A stretch of DNA of 64,000 nt from an uncultured Brevinema sp. (GTDB lineage: Bacteria; Spirochaetota; Brevinematia; Brevinematales; Brevinemataceae). The number at the start of each line of letters is the position of its first letter. The first letter of the stretch is position 1. A model generated the notes under the pieces. That model was not told the origin of the DNA and ran no database searches. It was given only the letters and a program-made list of their open reading frames with translations. The stretch spans positions 1 to 64,000 of the forward strand of contig CAMQVI010000005.1 in assembly GCA_947038195.1 (NCBI GenBank), in the 5' to 3' direction. A program made the position numbers and the translations under genes. Below, piece after piece: positions 31,963-41,266 of this stretch.

Positions 31963-32520
31963 ATGAGTAATATTTTTGTGATCTCTGGTCCTAGTGGCGT
32001 CGGTAAAACCACCATATACAAAAAAATCATAGAGGATTTTAGAGAGAACATATCTTTTTCTATTTCGGCTACCACGAGAGAAATCCGTGCTGGAGAAAAG
32101 GATGGGGTAGATTATCATTTTCTTAAAGAAGAAGAGTTTGAATATCTTATTGCAAAAGGCGATTTTATAGAATGGGAAAAAGTCCATAATAATTACTATG
32201 GAACTCTGAAATCTGAAATTTATCGTATTTGGGAAGATGGAAAACATTGTCTTCTTGATATTGATGTTAGGGGTGGACTACGTATTCAAAAGATGTTTGG
32301 AGAAAAAGCCTATCTTGTTTTTATTTCACCTCCCTCTATGGAAGAATTAGAAAAGAGACTTCGTAGCAGAGGTACTAATGACGAAGAGTCTTTAAAAAAA
32401 CGACTTAGTAATGCTTCTGAAGAAATGGAACATAAAGGTTTTTATAATTTAGTACTTAAAAATGAAACTATCGATAAAGCTGTCCAAGAATTAAGAGAAG
32501 TGATACAAAAACTAATATAA
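31963..32520 (+). CDS. gmk: Guanylate kinase
   Basis: 185 residues. The P-loop is SGPSGVGKTTI (residues 8-18). The GMP-binding segment reads ATTREIRAGEKDGVDYHFL, and LLDIDVRGGLRI and KRLSNASEEM are further family marks. It phosphorylates GMP to GDP. It ends the long operon at a strong terminator. Confidence 0.96.
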   Translation: MSNIFVISGPSGVGKTTIYKKIIEDFRENISFSISATTREIRAGEKDGVDYHFLKEEEFEYLIAKGDFIEWEKVHNNYYGTLKSEIYRIWEDGKHCLLDIDVRGGLRIQKMFGEKAYLVFISPPSMEELEKRLRSRGTNDEESLKKRLSNASEEMEHKGFYNLVLKNETIDKAVQELREVIQKLI

Positions 32521-32550
32521 AAAAAAGCTCGATATTATCGAGCTTTTTTT
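32520..32550. terminator. Bidirectional terminator (gmk / nadE)
   Basis: Arms AAAAGCTCGATA / TATCGAGCTTTT with short loop and flanking A and T runs. Confidence 0.92.
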
Positions 32551-32555
32551 TATAT

Positions 32556-34028
32556 TTATATTTTAAACCAAGGAGCTACCGTGCTAGGGATATGCCAATC
32601 CAGCCCAAAGAATCTCTTAGAGATTTTGATTCCCATAGCCAATTGCTTCCTTTTATAAGAAGATTGATACAAGAGGGTGAATATTCTTAAAACCTCTTCT
32701 TGTCGTCCTAATTGATCGATAATTTGATGACAATCTAATCCTTCTTCACAATGTAAGAATAAAACTTGATCCAAAAATTCATAATTAGGGAGAGAATCTT
32801 CATCTATTTGATTTTCTCTTAACTCTGCACTAGGAGGTCTTGTGATAGTCCGTTCAGGGATGATTTCTTTTTTATACTGGTAATTTAGATAACGACAAAG
32901 AGCTCTCACTTCTGTTTTAAGCAAATCCGCAATAGGGGCTAGTCCCCCACAAGTATCTCCATAAAGGGTACAATACCCTACTGCAATTTCGGTTTTATTT
33001 CCTGTTGCTAAAACGAGAGAGCCTTCAGCGTTTGCGATGCTCATTACGATACTGCCCCGAATACGAGCTTGTATATTTTCTTTCCATATAGGATTTCCAT
33101 CTTCTAAAAAGTTTAATTGATCTAGGTATTGCTGATGAAAAGAATCTATAGGTATTTCTTTGAGAGGAACGTTTAAATTACTACAAAGTAACTGCGCCTC
33201 TTCTCTACTTATTTCAGAAGAAAAACGAGAAGGGAGATAAACAGCAGAGATATTTTCTGATCCTACAGCCTCAGAGGCTAAGGCTAAAACGAGAGCAGAG
33301 TCAATACCTCCACTCACAGATACGAGAATTTTCTTAAAATGATTTTTTTCAAAGTAATCTTTAATCCCTTTAACAATAGATACTTTTATAATCTCTTCCC
33401 CAGCGGGAATTTCAGAAATAGGGTAGTTTTCATGAGGATTTTCCAAATCAACAGTAATAAAATCTTCTTCTATATACTTTAATCGTGTCAAGAATTCTCC
33501 TTGAGGAGATACGATGGCACTGAGACCCGTGTAGAGGATTTCATCCGTAGCACCAGCGAGATTAACATCGAACACCCAAGATGTTTTTTCTTTAGCTAAA
33601 AGTTTTAACTCTAGTTCATGAGCCTCTGCTCTATTTTTTTCAAATATTTTAGGCCCTAAATTAACGTATATATCATAGTTTTTTTTATTAAAAATAGAAG
33701 GAAGAGGGTTGCTTTGGGTAAGAAATTCTCCTGCAGTAGGCTCTGTATTAACAAGACCATTGGCTAAAACTTCTTGACCTTCTATAAAAACAGATAAGTC
33801 ATTATCAACTGTCTCTTTAGCCAAGGAGTTAATCGTTTCCCTCATTCCCTTACGAAAGTCATCAGAAGCCATAAGATTTCCTTGAGGAAATCCAGAAATA
33901 GCCCCAAAAGGGATAATAAGAATATTAGCATTTTCTTCTAAGGCTTTATGGATAGCCGTTCGCACTTTCTCTTTATTATAATTAAAATCCCCCAATCTAG
34001 GATTGATTTGAGCGATAGATACTTTCAT
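32556..34028 (-). CDS. nadE: NAD+ synthetase with degenerate glutaminase domain
   Basis: 490 residues from the ATG at 34028, five bases after TAGGAC; the upstream in-frame ATG has no ribosome site. The C-terminal synthetase (about 250-490) is intact: SVSGGIDSALVLALA P-loop, LATGNKTEIAVGYCTLYGD split motif, and RPPSAELRENQIDEDSLP. The N-terminal nitrilase-type domain begins normally (VSIAQINPRLGDF). The usual catalytic-Glu motif PELALTGYP reads PFGAISGFP, and the Cys-containing GVxxCED region is not found; the first 230 residues contain no Cys. It probably uses free ammonia. It starts after the LysM gene's terminator. Confidence 0.9.
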   Translation of the reverse strand: MKVSIAQINPRLGDFNYNKEKVRTAIHKALEENANILIIPFGAISGFPQGNLMASDDFRKGMRETINSLAKETVDNDLSVFIEGQEVLANGLVNTEPTAGEFLTQSNPLPSIFNKKNYDIYVNLGPKIFEKNRAEAHELELKLLAKEKTSWVFDVNLAGATDEILYTGLSAIVSPQGEFLTRLKYIEEDFITVDLENPHENYPISEIPAGEEIIKVSIVKGIKDYFEKNHFKKILVSVSGGIDSALVLALASEAVGSENISAVYLPSRFSSEISREEAQLLCSNLNVPLKEIPIDSFHQQYLDQLNFLEDGNPIWKENIQARIRGSIVMSIANAEGSLVLATGNKTEIAVGYCTLYGDTCGGLAPIADLLKTEVRALCRYLNYQYKKEIIPERTITRPPSAELRENQIDEDSLPNYEFLDQVLFLHCEEGLDCHQIIDQLGRQEEVLRIFTLLYQSSYKRKQLAMGIKISKRFFGLDWHIPSTVAPWFKI

Positions 34029-34145
34029 AGAGTGTCCTATTTGTATAATATTTATTAAGTATAACATATTTTAGACAAATTTCCAATTTATCATAAGTAA
34101 TAGATAATTTCTTAGTACGAGGAAATTGTAGAGTGATTTTAAAAT

Positions 34146-34177
34146 TAAAAAAGCCTCTAGAAAATCTAGAGGCTTTT
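34146..34177 (-). terminator. Terminator after the LysM gene
   Basis: Arms AAAAGCCTCTAGA / TCTAGAGGCTTTT around an AAA loop; both strands have A/T tails. Confidence 0.9.
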
Positions 34178-34189
34178 AATTAATAAATA

Positions 34190-35611
34190 TTACTTAGGGG
34201 TGGTTGGGGCTGGAGGAATTCTAAAGATTTGACCAGGGTAAATAAGATCAGGATCTTTAATTAATAACTTGTTCGCTCTCCAAATATTAGGCCATAACCA
34301 ACTATTTTTATAAGAGCTTCCAGAAATGCCCCACAAGGTATCACCTCTGGTAACAGTGTGATTCTTGAGTGTTTGTCCAGCTAAATAGAGTTCAGAAAGT
34401 CTGAGCCCTTCTCTAGAAAGATCGATAGCATTAATATAGTTACCTTCGTTATAAGCACTCTCTGATTCTGTATAAAAACCTTCTATCATTATCAAAGTAA
34501 TAACTTCTTCTCTAGTATCCATATTTTGTGCTTTTACTTCTAATTTTTCAACAGTAGCATTGAAGGATACATTGATTTCTTCTGTGTCTACCTCTTCTAC
34601 GGCTTCTTCTACTACTTCCTCTTCTTCGTAAAGGAAAATTTCTATATCTTCATCGTTGGAATTAGTCATATCAGCGTTTTCAACTTCAATATTGGAATTA
34701 GTGATATCAGCACTTTCTTCACCTATGGGCTGTGCAGGAACTAAAGGAGTAAGAGGTAAAGCTCTGGAGGATGTTGGGTAAACATCTTCAAAGTATTCAT
34801 TCTCTTTAATAAACTCAATAGTATTTCCTAAGCGACGGATAAGATCATAAGCTTGTAGTTGAAGGTTTTCTGCATTAGGATCTACTTTAATAGAAATAGT
34901 TCCATCAGAAGGGTATTGTTGCATAAGTTCTTCTATTATGTCTATAGCTGTTTGGGAAGTTTGAAGACTGTTAGCGTACTCTTTATTTTGGTATTCGCCA
35001 GCAGCTTGTTCAATCATATTAGATACTTCTGTCAATGGAACTTCTGTTTGGGTTAAATCTGTGGTTCTGTAAGCTCTTGAGAGTAGCTCTCTAGCTCTAT
35101 TAAGATTGGCTAAAGCGATAGCTTCTTGTCCTTCTAATAGAGGTGCAATAGCCTCCAATCCTCTTTGAGCGGCAGCACTTGCATTCTCATAGTCAGGTTT
35201 GGTGTAATAGTTTTCGGCATCAATTAAACTTTGAGTAGCAGTATTGTAGATATCTGGGTTATTGGTATCCAATCCCAGTTCTTGAGCAGTAGTTAAGACT
35301 TTTTTTAATTGAGCAATAAGAGTAGTGGATTTATTTCGTCTTGCGGCCTCGGTAGCATTATTAGCAGCGATGATTACTGATTCAGCCAATCCATTGACTA
35401 CATCGTTGTTTTCATTTTCTATGGCATCATTCATTTGATTGAAAAGATCTTCTGCAATTTTATATTCTTGTGAAGCATAGATTTCAGCTTCTGCTGCTCT
35501 AGCTCTTTCCATAGCCTCTACAGCCAAATCGGTGGGTTTAGTTTCTCCTTTACAAGAAACTACCATAAATAGTGATAAGGCTAACATTGATAGATATTTT
35601 ATATTTTTCAT
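34190..35611 (-). CDS. LysM-domain lipoprotein
   Basis: 473 residues from the ATG at 35611, seven bases after GGGAGG. The lipobox is MVVSC, giving lipid-anchored Cys20. Residues 30-250 form long Ala/Glu-rich helices with repeated AxxAxE spacing, like tandem DUF4398-type helical repeats. An acidic Glu/Val-rich linker spans about 295-340. The C-terminal LysM domain (about 420-470) reads HTVTRGDTLWGISGSSY and LIYPGQIFRIP and should bind peptidoglycan. Such a lipid-plus-LysM protein could link a membrane to the cell wall. It is adjacent to the flagellar cluster, possibly connected with periplasmic flagella, but this is inference. Confidence 0.85.
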   Translation of the reverse strand: MKNIKYLSMLALSLFMVVSCKGETKPTDLAVEAMERARAAEAEIYASQEYKIAEDLFNQMNDAIENENNDVVNGLAESVIIAANNATEAARRNKSTTLIAQLKKVLTTAQELGLDTNNPDIYNTATQSLIDAENYYTKPDYENASAAAQRGLEAIAPLLEGQEAIALANLNRARELLSRAYRTTDLTQTEVPLTEVSNMIEQAAGEYQNKEYANSLQTSQTAIDIIEELMQQYPSDGTISIKVDPNAENLQLQAYDLIRRLGNTIEFIKENEYFEDVYPTSSRALPLTPLVPAQPIGEESADITNSNIEVENADMTNSNDEDIEIFLYEEEEVVEEAVEEVDTEEINVSFNATVEKLEVKAQNMDTREEVITLIMIEGFYTESESAYNEGNYINAIDLSREGLRLSELYLAGQTLKNHTVTRGDTLWGISGSSYKNSWLWPNIWRANKLLIKDPDLIYPGQIFRIPPAPTTPK

Positions 35612-35731
35612 GAAACATCCTCCCTTAAACATTTTAAATGAATTTTTATTATTATATACTATTTAATAATATTACTGCAAGACTGACTTCTTTCTTTTAA
35701 ATATATTTGAAAACATTCAAAATAAACAAAT

Positions 35732-35965
35732 CTATTTTTTATCTTTCTTTTTCATAAGCTCTTTTAAATCAGATATAGAACCAGCTTGTTGAGCTTTTTG
35801 GTTTTCTTTCATGATTTCTTCAAATATCTCTTGACGAAAGATCCTCACCTCTTTAGGGGCTACAATTCCTATCTTAACTTGGTCGGGTTTGATATGGATG
35901 ATCTTTATTTCTATCTCGTTGTTGATGATAATGGACTCATTTTCCTTCCGTGATAAAACAAGCAC
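35732..35965 (-). CDS. csrA: Carbon storage regulator CsrA
   Basis: 77 residues from a GTG at 35965. The AAAGGAGGG ribosome site is three bases upstream; the longer in-frame ATG would translate this site as Lys-Gly-Gly and is rejected. The protein starts (M)LVLSRKENESIIINNEIEI, then IGIVAPKEVRIFRQEIFEEI, with the RNA-binding Arg residues of both strands. CsrA binds GGA motifs in mRNA leaders and represses translation. FliW, its antagonist, is encoded just upstream in the same direction. Confidence 0.95.
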   Translation of the reverse strand: MLVLSRKENESIIINNEIEIKIIHIKPDQVKIGIVAPKEVRIFRQEIFEEIMKENQKAQQAGSISDLKELMKKKDKK

Positions 35966-36049
35966 ATTCCCTCCTTTAGATTTTCTCAAAAAACCTGATT
36001 TATTGTCAATTTTAATTAGTTTTATATTATTCTAAATCAGTAGTGATTA

Positions 36050-36505
36050 CTAGGACTCTTCAACTACCAATTCTTCATTTTTCTGGAACAAACCACATTT
36101 AGTGCTGTACAAAGGGCAATTAGAAACAGATTGTATCGCATAGCGATTTTTTGTGTTAATTACCAAAGGACCTAAAATGTTCATAGTAATATCTTCAATT
36201 TTTTCAGGAATGGTGATAATAGCATAATCAATAACATCGTCATGACTTTCTATTTCCAATAGTTCTGCATCTTTATCATCAATGTCTAAAACATAGTCTG
36301 ATAAGAACAATCGTGGGCGAGTCAACATAAAAGAAACATTTTCATCGTCTTTACTTTGTAACAAAGTAAACTGTTCTGGTTCTTCTAAGGGGATAAGATA
36401 ATATTCTGTTATATGCTCAAAACCAAAAATCGCTTTCTTAAACACAATCTCGCTGTTTTCAGGAATTTGAATTTCACCATGCTCTCTCGTTTTCACTTTG
36501 ACCAC
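36050..36505 (-). CDS. fliW: Flagellar assembly factor FliW
   Basis: 151 residues from a GTG at 36505, seven bases after GGAGG. Family landmarks: AIFGFEHITEYYLIPLEE, FTLLQSKDDENVSFMLTRP, DYVLDI and the C-terminal NILGPLVINTKNRYAIQ. FliW binds CsrA and flagellin and so ties flagellin translation to export. The flgL-fliW-csrA order matches spirochaetes and other bacteria. A C-terminal CPLYSTKC pair of Cys is unusual for the family. Confidence 0.93.
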   Translation of the reverse strand: MVKVKTREHGEIQIPENSEIVFKKAIFGFEHITEYYLIPLEEPEQFTLLQSKDDENVSFMLTRPRLFLSDYVLDIDDKDAELLEIESHDDVIDYAIITIPEKIEDITMNILGPLVINTKNRYAIQSVSNCPLYSTKCGLFQKNEELVVEES

Positions 36506-36576
36506 AACTAATCCTCCGAATGTTATATTAGTATAATATACTTTATTTATTTTATCAATCTTTCAATTTTTTTACT

Positions 36577-37830
36577 TTATCGTAAAAAATCCATTAAAGT
36601 CGTAGGCATTATTCTCCCACCTATGTTTAAGGCTGTTTGATGAGCAAATTCTGCCATTTTTAATTCTGTAACACTTTTGGTGAAATCAGTATTAATAGCA
36701 TTAGCCGCAGAATCGGCTAGGTATAAAGCCTCTGTTTCGTTACGAGCATAAGTCTTTTCCAAACGCTCCGTTACAGCTCCTGTATAAGTTCTATAACGTA
36801 GAACATTACTAAAACTTTGGTCTATTTGCCCCAAACTAGCTCCACCCAAAGCCAAGACATCATCTTCTAATAATTGATCTTTCACATTAATCAAGGTATC
36901 AAAAATGGATTCTTTTTGGACAAGAGCTTCTGTTGAATAGTTACGAGGACCTTCTGTTCCTGCATCAATAATTCCTAAATCTTGGAGCACTGTGCCCCCA
37001 CTAATATCTTGAAGCCAAGGTTGTCTCGCAGAAATACTAGTCAATCTAAAGTTAGAAATACCATCACCATTTGTTTCTATGGTTGCTTTTACAGAAAGCT
37101 CAGTATTGTTTATTTTTTGAGCAATAGTCTCAAGATTATCCCCTGTAAGAATAGGGATTTCTACCCCTTCTATCAGGATACGAGAATCTTGTGACGCTAC
37201 ATAACCACTTACATCTCTATTACCGTTTATGGTAGTTGTTGTTGTTTCAAAAATCGAAGTCCCTGGTAATGCAGAGGTGATTCTATCATTTTTACCTATA
37301 TCCATCACTCTTTCTTGAGCATTACCAAAATAAGTCACAGTACTTACTAGAGGGGTGTTACTACTAGGATCTACATTTTCTGTGATACGGTAAGGCTGAG
37401 TACGAGTAGAAGTCCCCCCAAAAAGAGGATTGCCTTTATATTCTGAGTTAGCATCGGCTACTAATTGGCGAATAATTTGATCAATTTCCGTAGACATAGC
37501 CACTCTATCTTCTTTAGTGTAGGTACCATTAGCCGCTTGAACTACTAATTCTCGTGCTCTATGGAGAGAATCTCCCATAGAACCTAAATGTCCATCTACA
37601 ATATTCATTTTATTTTTATAAGAACCAATAATATTGTTGAATTTAGCAATATCTTGTTTTCCACTTTCCCACTTCATATAGTTAATCATATTAGCAGGGT
37701 CATCACTAGGGAGATTGACCTTTAAACCAGAGCTTAATTCCGTTTGTTTTTTCTGCATGGTTTCTGCTTGATTTTTGATATTATACAAGAAATCATTTTG
37801 CATATAGCCGGGAGTTACTCTTCCTAACAT
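36577..37830 (-). CDS. flgL: Flagellar hook-filament junction protein FlgL
   Basis: 417 residues. It starts RVTPGYMQNDFLYNIKNQ, followed by the flagellin-like N-terminal helix QKKQTELSSGLKVNLPSDDPA. The C-terminal helix ESIFDTLINVKDQLL and the end YKDFTK-like DFTKSVTELKMAEFAHQTAL match the flagellin superfamily. The middle region (about 150-300) is variable. FlgL forms the junction between hook and filament. It lies 24 bases after flgK. Confidence 0.93.
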   Translation of the reverse strand: MLGRVTPGYMQNDFLYNIKNQAETMQKKQTELSSGLKVNLPSDDPANMINYMKWESGKQDIAKFNNIIGSYKNKMNIVDGHLGSMGDSLHRARELVVQAANGTYTKEDRVAMSTEIDQIIRQLVADANSEYKGNPLFGGTSTRTQPYRITENVDPSSNTPLVSTVTYFGNAQERVMDIGKNDRITSALPGTSIFETTTTTINGNRDVSGYVASQDSRILIEGVEIPILTGDNLETIAQKINNTELSVKATIETNGDGISNFRLTSISARQPWLQDISGGTVLQDLGIIDAGTEGPRNYSTEALVQKESIFDTLINVKDQLLEDDVLALGGASLGQIDQSFSNVLRYRTYTGAVTERLEKTYARNETEALYLADSAANAINTDFTKSVTELKMAEFAHQTALNIGGRIMPTTLMDFLR

Positions 37831-37854
37831 ACATTACCTCTCTTAATTCTTATC

Positions 37855-39762
37855 TTATACACCCATTCTATTAATAATCACATCTAACAATCTGTCCGTA
37901 GTAGAAACAAGACGAGCTGCGGCATTGTAAGCATGTTGTAAGGTGATCATCTTAGTCATCTCTTCATCTACACTGACTCCAGATATCTTAGACCTCATTC
38001 CTGTTAGGGATTTAGAAACAGCCTCTGTTTTATCAAAAGAGCGTATAGCTTGTTCTGATAAAGTACCAGCCTTGGCGATAGTTTGTTGAAAATAATCATC
38101 AAAAGTTGCTGCTCTTCCTGTCATAATCGTATTAAAACGAAGATTCGCCATAGATAGAGCGTTTCTATTATCGTTGAATCCTGTGAGTGTATCAGGATTT
38201 CCATTTCCTGTCGTATCGAATCCTTGCCCAGCGGCTATTCCTTCTGGTCTAGAAGCAACAGCATCATCTAGTCCCATCCATCCTGCTGCATTAATCTCTG
38301 GGGTAAGAGAAATTAATTCTCTAGGCATATTTAAAGTTTCTATAGAAGTGGGATTTTGCCAGTCAAAAGCTCCATCTTGCCCACTATTAGCTAAGATACC
38401 TGCGATTCCTGTAAGAAATCCACCAGAATCTTCCAAATGGCGTAGCATAAATTGTGGTACATTTTTATCTTTAGTCGCCTGAGCTTTAATAGATAGTCGC
38501 CCTGTATGATCTAGGAAAGCAGTAACTTCAGCTCCGGATCTATTAATTTTATCAATAACAGTTTCTACAGTTTCACTAGCCGTATAATCAATAGTAACAT
38601 CATTTCCATTAGGTCTCATCGCCCCAAAGTTTATAGTCCCGTTCGTTCCCATGATAGTATCTAAAGTTATTTTTTCAGAACCTGTTACTCTATATAAAGC
38701 AGTGGCATCTAAAACACCATCTTCATTAAAGTCAATAGCGCCCTCGGCATTTTTAGCAAGGCTAAACTCTCTAAAGAAAGCATTATCTGTTTCTCCATTG
38801 AGCCCAAAACCTTCTCTATGGATAGCGTTGACAGAATCAGCGACACTATAAGAAAGCTCGTCTAAACGAGTCATCATATCATCTAGGTCTACATCTCTTA
38901 CTTCTACTAAGCCAGAAATTTCTCCTAAACCAATAACGACATTTTGTCCTGTTTGTTGCCATCTAGGTGTTACAAAACCTTTATTAGTAGGGTCTTCGAA
39001 GGCTTCAATTTTAGCAGCATATTCCCCTTGTACTAATTTTTCTGCTCCAATATAAACAATAAACTCTTTTACATTATCTCTTTCTAAACGAATATCTGCT
39101 AAAGTAGACAATTCATCAATAAGAAGATCCCTTTTATCATAAAGGTCATTAGGATTATCGCCAGCAAGCTCTTGTTTTTTAATCTGGGTATTGAGTACAG
39201 CCAAGGTTTCAGCGATATTATTAATTCTATTAACCTTTTGTTCTACAAGGGCATTGGTTTGGGTTTGCATATCTTTTAGATTGTAATGTTGAGATTTAAA
39301 ACTCTCGTTCAAGGTTTTAGTTCGTTCTAACAAGTGAATACGAGCCGCATCATCAGAAGGATTTTCAGATACTGTTTGCCAAGATTCCCAAAATGCTTCT
39401 AGTTCTGTTCTGATATTAGCGTTACCGGGTTCGTTGAAGATAGATTCCATTTGGTGGAGCATTGTTTTCTTCTGTTCCCAGAATCCTAAGCCTCCATTTT
39501 CAAAAACAATTCTATCATCTAAATAAACATCACGAATACGAGTAATTTCCTCTACGGTAACCCCTGTTCCCAGTTGTCCTGGCATACTAGGTTTATTCAT
39601 ACCAGCAGGAAATAAGGCGGGCATTGTTTTTTGGGTGACACGTTGTCTTGTAAACCCTTCCGTATTGAGATTTTGTAGGTTATGACTTACAGTTTGTAAG
39701 CCTTTTTGAGTGGTTTGAAGGGCACCTCTGCCCATCTCCAATCCTAAAAATGAAGAAATCAT
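37855..39762 (-). CDS. flgK: Flagellar hook-associated protein FlgK
   Basis: 635 residues. The N-terminal motif is GALQTTQKGLQTVSHNLQNLNTEGFTRQRV, in two halves, followed by GTGVTVEEITRIRDVYLDD. The C-terminus ISGVSVDEEMTKMITLQHAYNAAARLVSTTD carries the typical heptad helix. It forms the hook-filament junction with FlgL. AGGGGAAC precedes the ATG. It follows flgN, its chaperone. Confidence 0.95.
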   Translation of the reverse strand: MISSFLGLEMGRGALQTTQKGLQTVSHNLQNLNTEGFTRQRVTQKTMPALFPAGMNKPSMPGQLGTGVTVEEITRIRDVYLDDRIVFENGGLGFWEQKKTMLHQMESIFNEPGNANIRTELEAFWESWQTVSENPSDDAARIHLLERTKTLNESFKSQHYNLKDMQTQTNALVEQKVNRINNIAETLAVLNTQIKKQELAGDNPNDLYDKRDLLIDELSTLADIRLERDNVKEFIVYIGAEKLVQGEYAAKIEAFEDPTNKGFVTPRWQQTGQNVVIGLGEISGLVEVRDVDLDDMMTRLDELSYSVADSVNAIHREGFGLNGETDNAFFREFSLAKNAEGAIDFNEDGVLDATALYRVTGSEKITLDTIMGTNGTINFGAMRPNGNDVTIDYTASETVETVIDKINRSGAEVTAFLDHTGRLSIKAQATKDKNVPQFMLRHLEDSGGFLTGIAGILANSGQDGAFDWQNPTSIETLNMPRELISLTPEINAAGWMGLDDAVASRPEGIAAGQGFDTTGNGNPDTLTGFNDNRNALSMANLRFNTIMTGRAATFDDYFQQTIAKAGTLSEQAIRSFDKTEAVSKSLTGMRSKISGVSVDEEMTKMITLQHAYNAAARLVSTTDRLLDVIINRMGV

Positions 39763-39832
39763 TTTTGTTCCCCTCTTTATCTTATATTATGTTATAAGCC
39801 TCTTACCCCTTATAACACAAGATTTTTATTTT

Positions 39833-40339
39833 TTATACTATTTGGTCTAACATATGTATTTGAGACTTTTTATTCTCCATACTAGAGCCATGTTGGTTGT
39901 ACTGGTCATGAGTATTGCCCTGTACTAATTCTAAGATTTGAGTGATCATTTCTGTGCTATTAGCGAGGAGGTATTCATTTCTTTCTGTAATGATTCCTAG
40001 TCGTTCGCAAATACTTTTTATTTCTTTACTAAGGTGAAGGATTTCTTGCCCTGTTTCTTGAGGAAGGAAATCCGCCAAAGCTACTACAGCAATATCTATG
40101 GAAAAACCATAGTGCATAGAGAGAGACTCTATAACATTTAGTCTTTTAGTTTCTAAAGAATCTATTTGAAATACAAGTTCATCTTCTTGTTCATTTAAAG
40201 CAATCAATGGTTCAATATTCATTTCTTTAATTGCTTCATATTTTTCATCTTCTATTATTAAAATCTTCTCCACAATAGTTCTCATTTGGGTTAATATATC
40301 AGACAATTCTCTGCTGATTTCATTATTTACTAGCACCAT
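39833..40339 (-). CDS. flgN: FlgN-like flagellar chaperone
   Basis: 168 residues, mainly helical, with the family-like segments LNEQEDELVFQIDSLETKRL and ICERLGIITERNEYLLANSTEMI. FlgN proteins bind the C-termini of FlgK and FlgL before export. Sequence conservation in FlgN is weak, and the position directly before flgK carries part of this call. AGGAGGGA precedes the ATG. Confidence 0.8.
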   Translation of the reverse strand: MVLVNNEISRELSDILTQMRTIVEKILIIEDEKYEAIKEMNIEPLIALNEQEDELVFQIDSLETKRLNVIESLSMHYGFSIDIAVVALADFLPQETGQEILHLSKEIKSICERLGIITERNEYLLANSTEMITQILELVQGNTHDQYNQHGSSMENKKSQIHMLDQIV

Positions 40340-40404
40340 TCCCTCCTATCCTTTTTCTCGCAATCTTATAATAGTGTAAAGATTATACAAGTAGGCTATA
40401 ATTA

Positions 40405-40431
40405 AAATCGGAATTTTTCAAAAATACTTTA
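40405..40431 (-). promoter_or_regulatory. Sigma-28-like promoter for flgN-flgK-flgL
   Basis: On the minus strand: TAAAGTAT, an 11-base spacer, then TCCGATTT. The flagellar sigma-28 consensus is TAAAGTTT-N11-GCCGATAA. The boxes match 7/8 and 5/8 with exact spacing. The leader to flgN would be about 60 bases. Confidence 0.65.
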
Positions 40432-40497
40432 TAGTATCAAGAAAACAAAAAGCGACTTTTCTTTTCTCAGCAATATATAATAAAAGAGAGAATAATC

Positions 40498-40526
40498 TTG
40501 AATTGTATAGGCTTATATGCTATACT
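40498..40526 (+). promoter_or_regulatory. rplY promoter
   Basis: TTGAAT, 17-base spacer, TATACT. The leader of about 80 bases contains a TTTAGCT/AGCTAA hairpin at about 40555-40572. Confidence 0.65.
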
Positions 40527-40614
40527 ATGTATAATTGTAACAATGCATCTGCTTTAGCTAAAAAAGCTAAGCTGGTTGTAGGTTGCCTTAAACCGATACC
40601 CAGAGGAGGCCTTC

Positions 40615-41175
40615 ATGGCTACATCAAAATGGTCCACTACAGAGTTAGTAGGACAAATTCGCACCCTTGGCACGAAAAGTGCTAACAACAAACTAAGAGC
40701 TGAGTTCCGTTTACCAGCAGTAGTATACGGACCCACCCTTAAGGAAAACGTAAACGTTTCTATTGATTACGTTGCTTTTGAAAAGCTTTTTGCTGTAAAC
40801 GAAAGACATATAGCCTTTTCCTTAAAAGTGGATTCTAATAGCTATAATGTTTTTGTCAGAGATTACAAAATTGATCCTCTTTCTCGTCGTTTTATACATA
40901 TTGATTTTTGTGTAATGGCACCTAAAGTAGAATACACTACTTTGGTTCCTATTGAATTTTTAGGTAATCCTGTAGGAGTACGTGAAGGGGGAAGTCTTCT
41001 TACTTTCGTAAGAAAAGTTCTTCTTAGAGGTACCCCAGAAAATATGCCCATTAAAATCACTTATGATATTTCTGGACTTCAACGTAAGAAAAACGTTATT
41101 ATTAGAGATTTAGATATTCCTAAAACTTGTAAAATCCTTACGAACAAAGGGACGGTTCTTACGGAAGTAAAATAA
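40615..41175 (+). CDS. rplY: 50S ribosomal protein L25/Ctc
   Basis: 186 residues, the long CTC form with a second beta domain. N-terminal: SANNKLRAEFRLPAVVYGP; the L25-like DYKIDPLSRRFIHIDF marks the 5S-rRNA-binding part. The second half has YTTLVPIEFLGNPVGVREGG. AGAGGAGG precedes the ATG. Next is pth, the usual order. Confidence 0.94.
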   Translation: MATSKWSTTELVGQIRTLGTKSANNKLRAEFRLPAVVYGPTLKENVNVSIDYVAFEKLFAVNERHIAFSLKVDSNSYNVFVRDYKIDPLSRRFIHIDFCVMAPKVEYTTLVPIEFLGNPVGVREGGSLLTFVRKVLLRGTPENMPIKITYDISGLQRKKNVIIRDLDIPKTCKILTNKGTVLTEVK

Positions 41176-41266
41176 AATAGAATAAAACACATTTAAAATA
41201 ATTAATATATATATTTTTTTAGAATCTAATTTGGGGAGATTCTTGAAAATACAGTAGGGGGAAAAT

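Noticed and set aside
40340-40614. tRNA or structured RNA gene between flgN and rplY
   Set aside because: No cloverleaf or T-arm GTTCRA motif; the small hairpin fits an rplY leader only.
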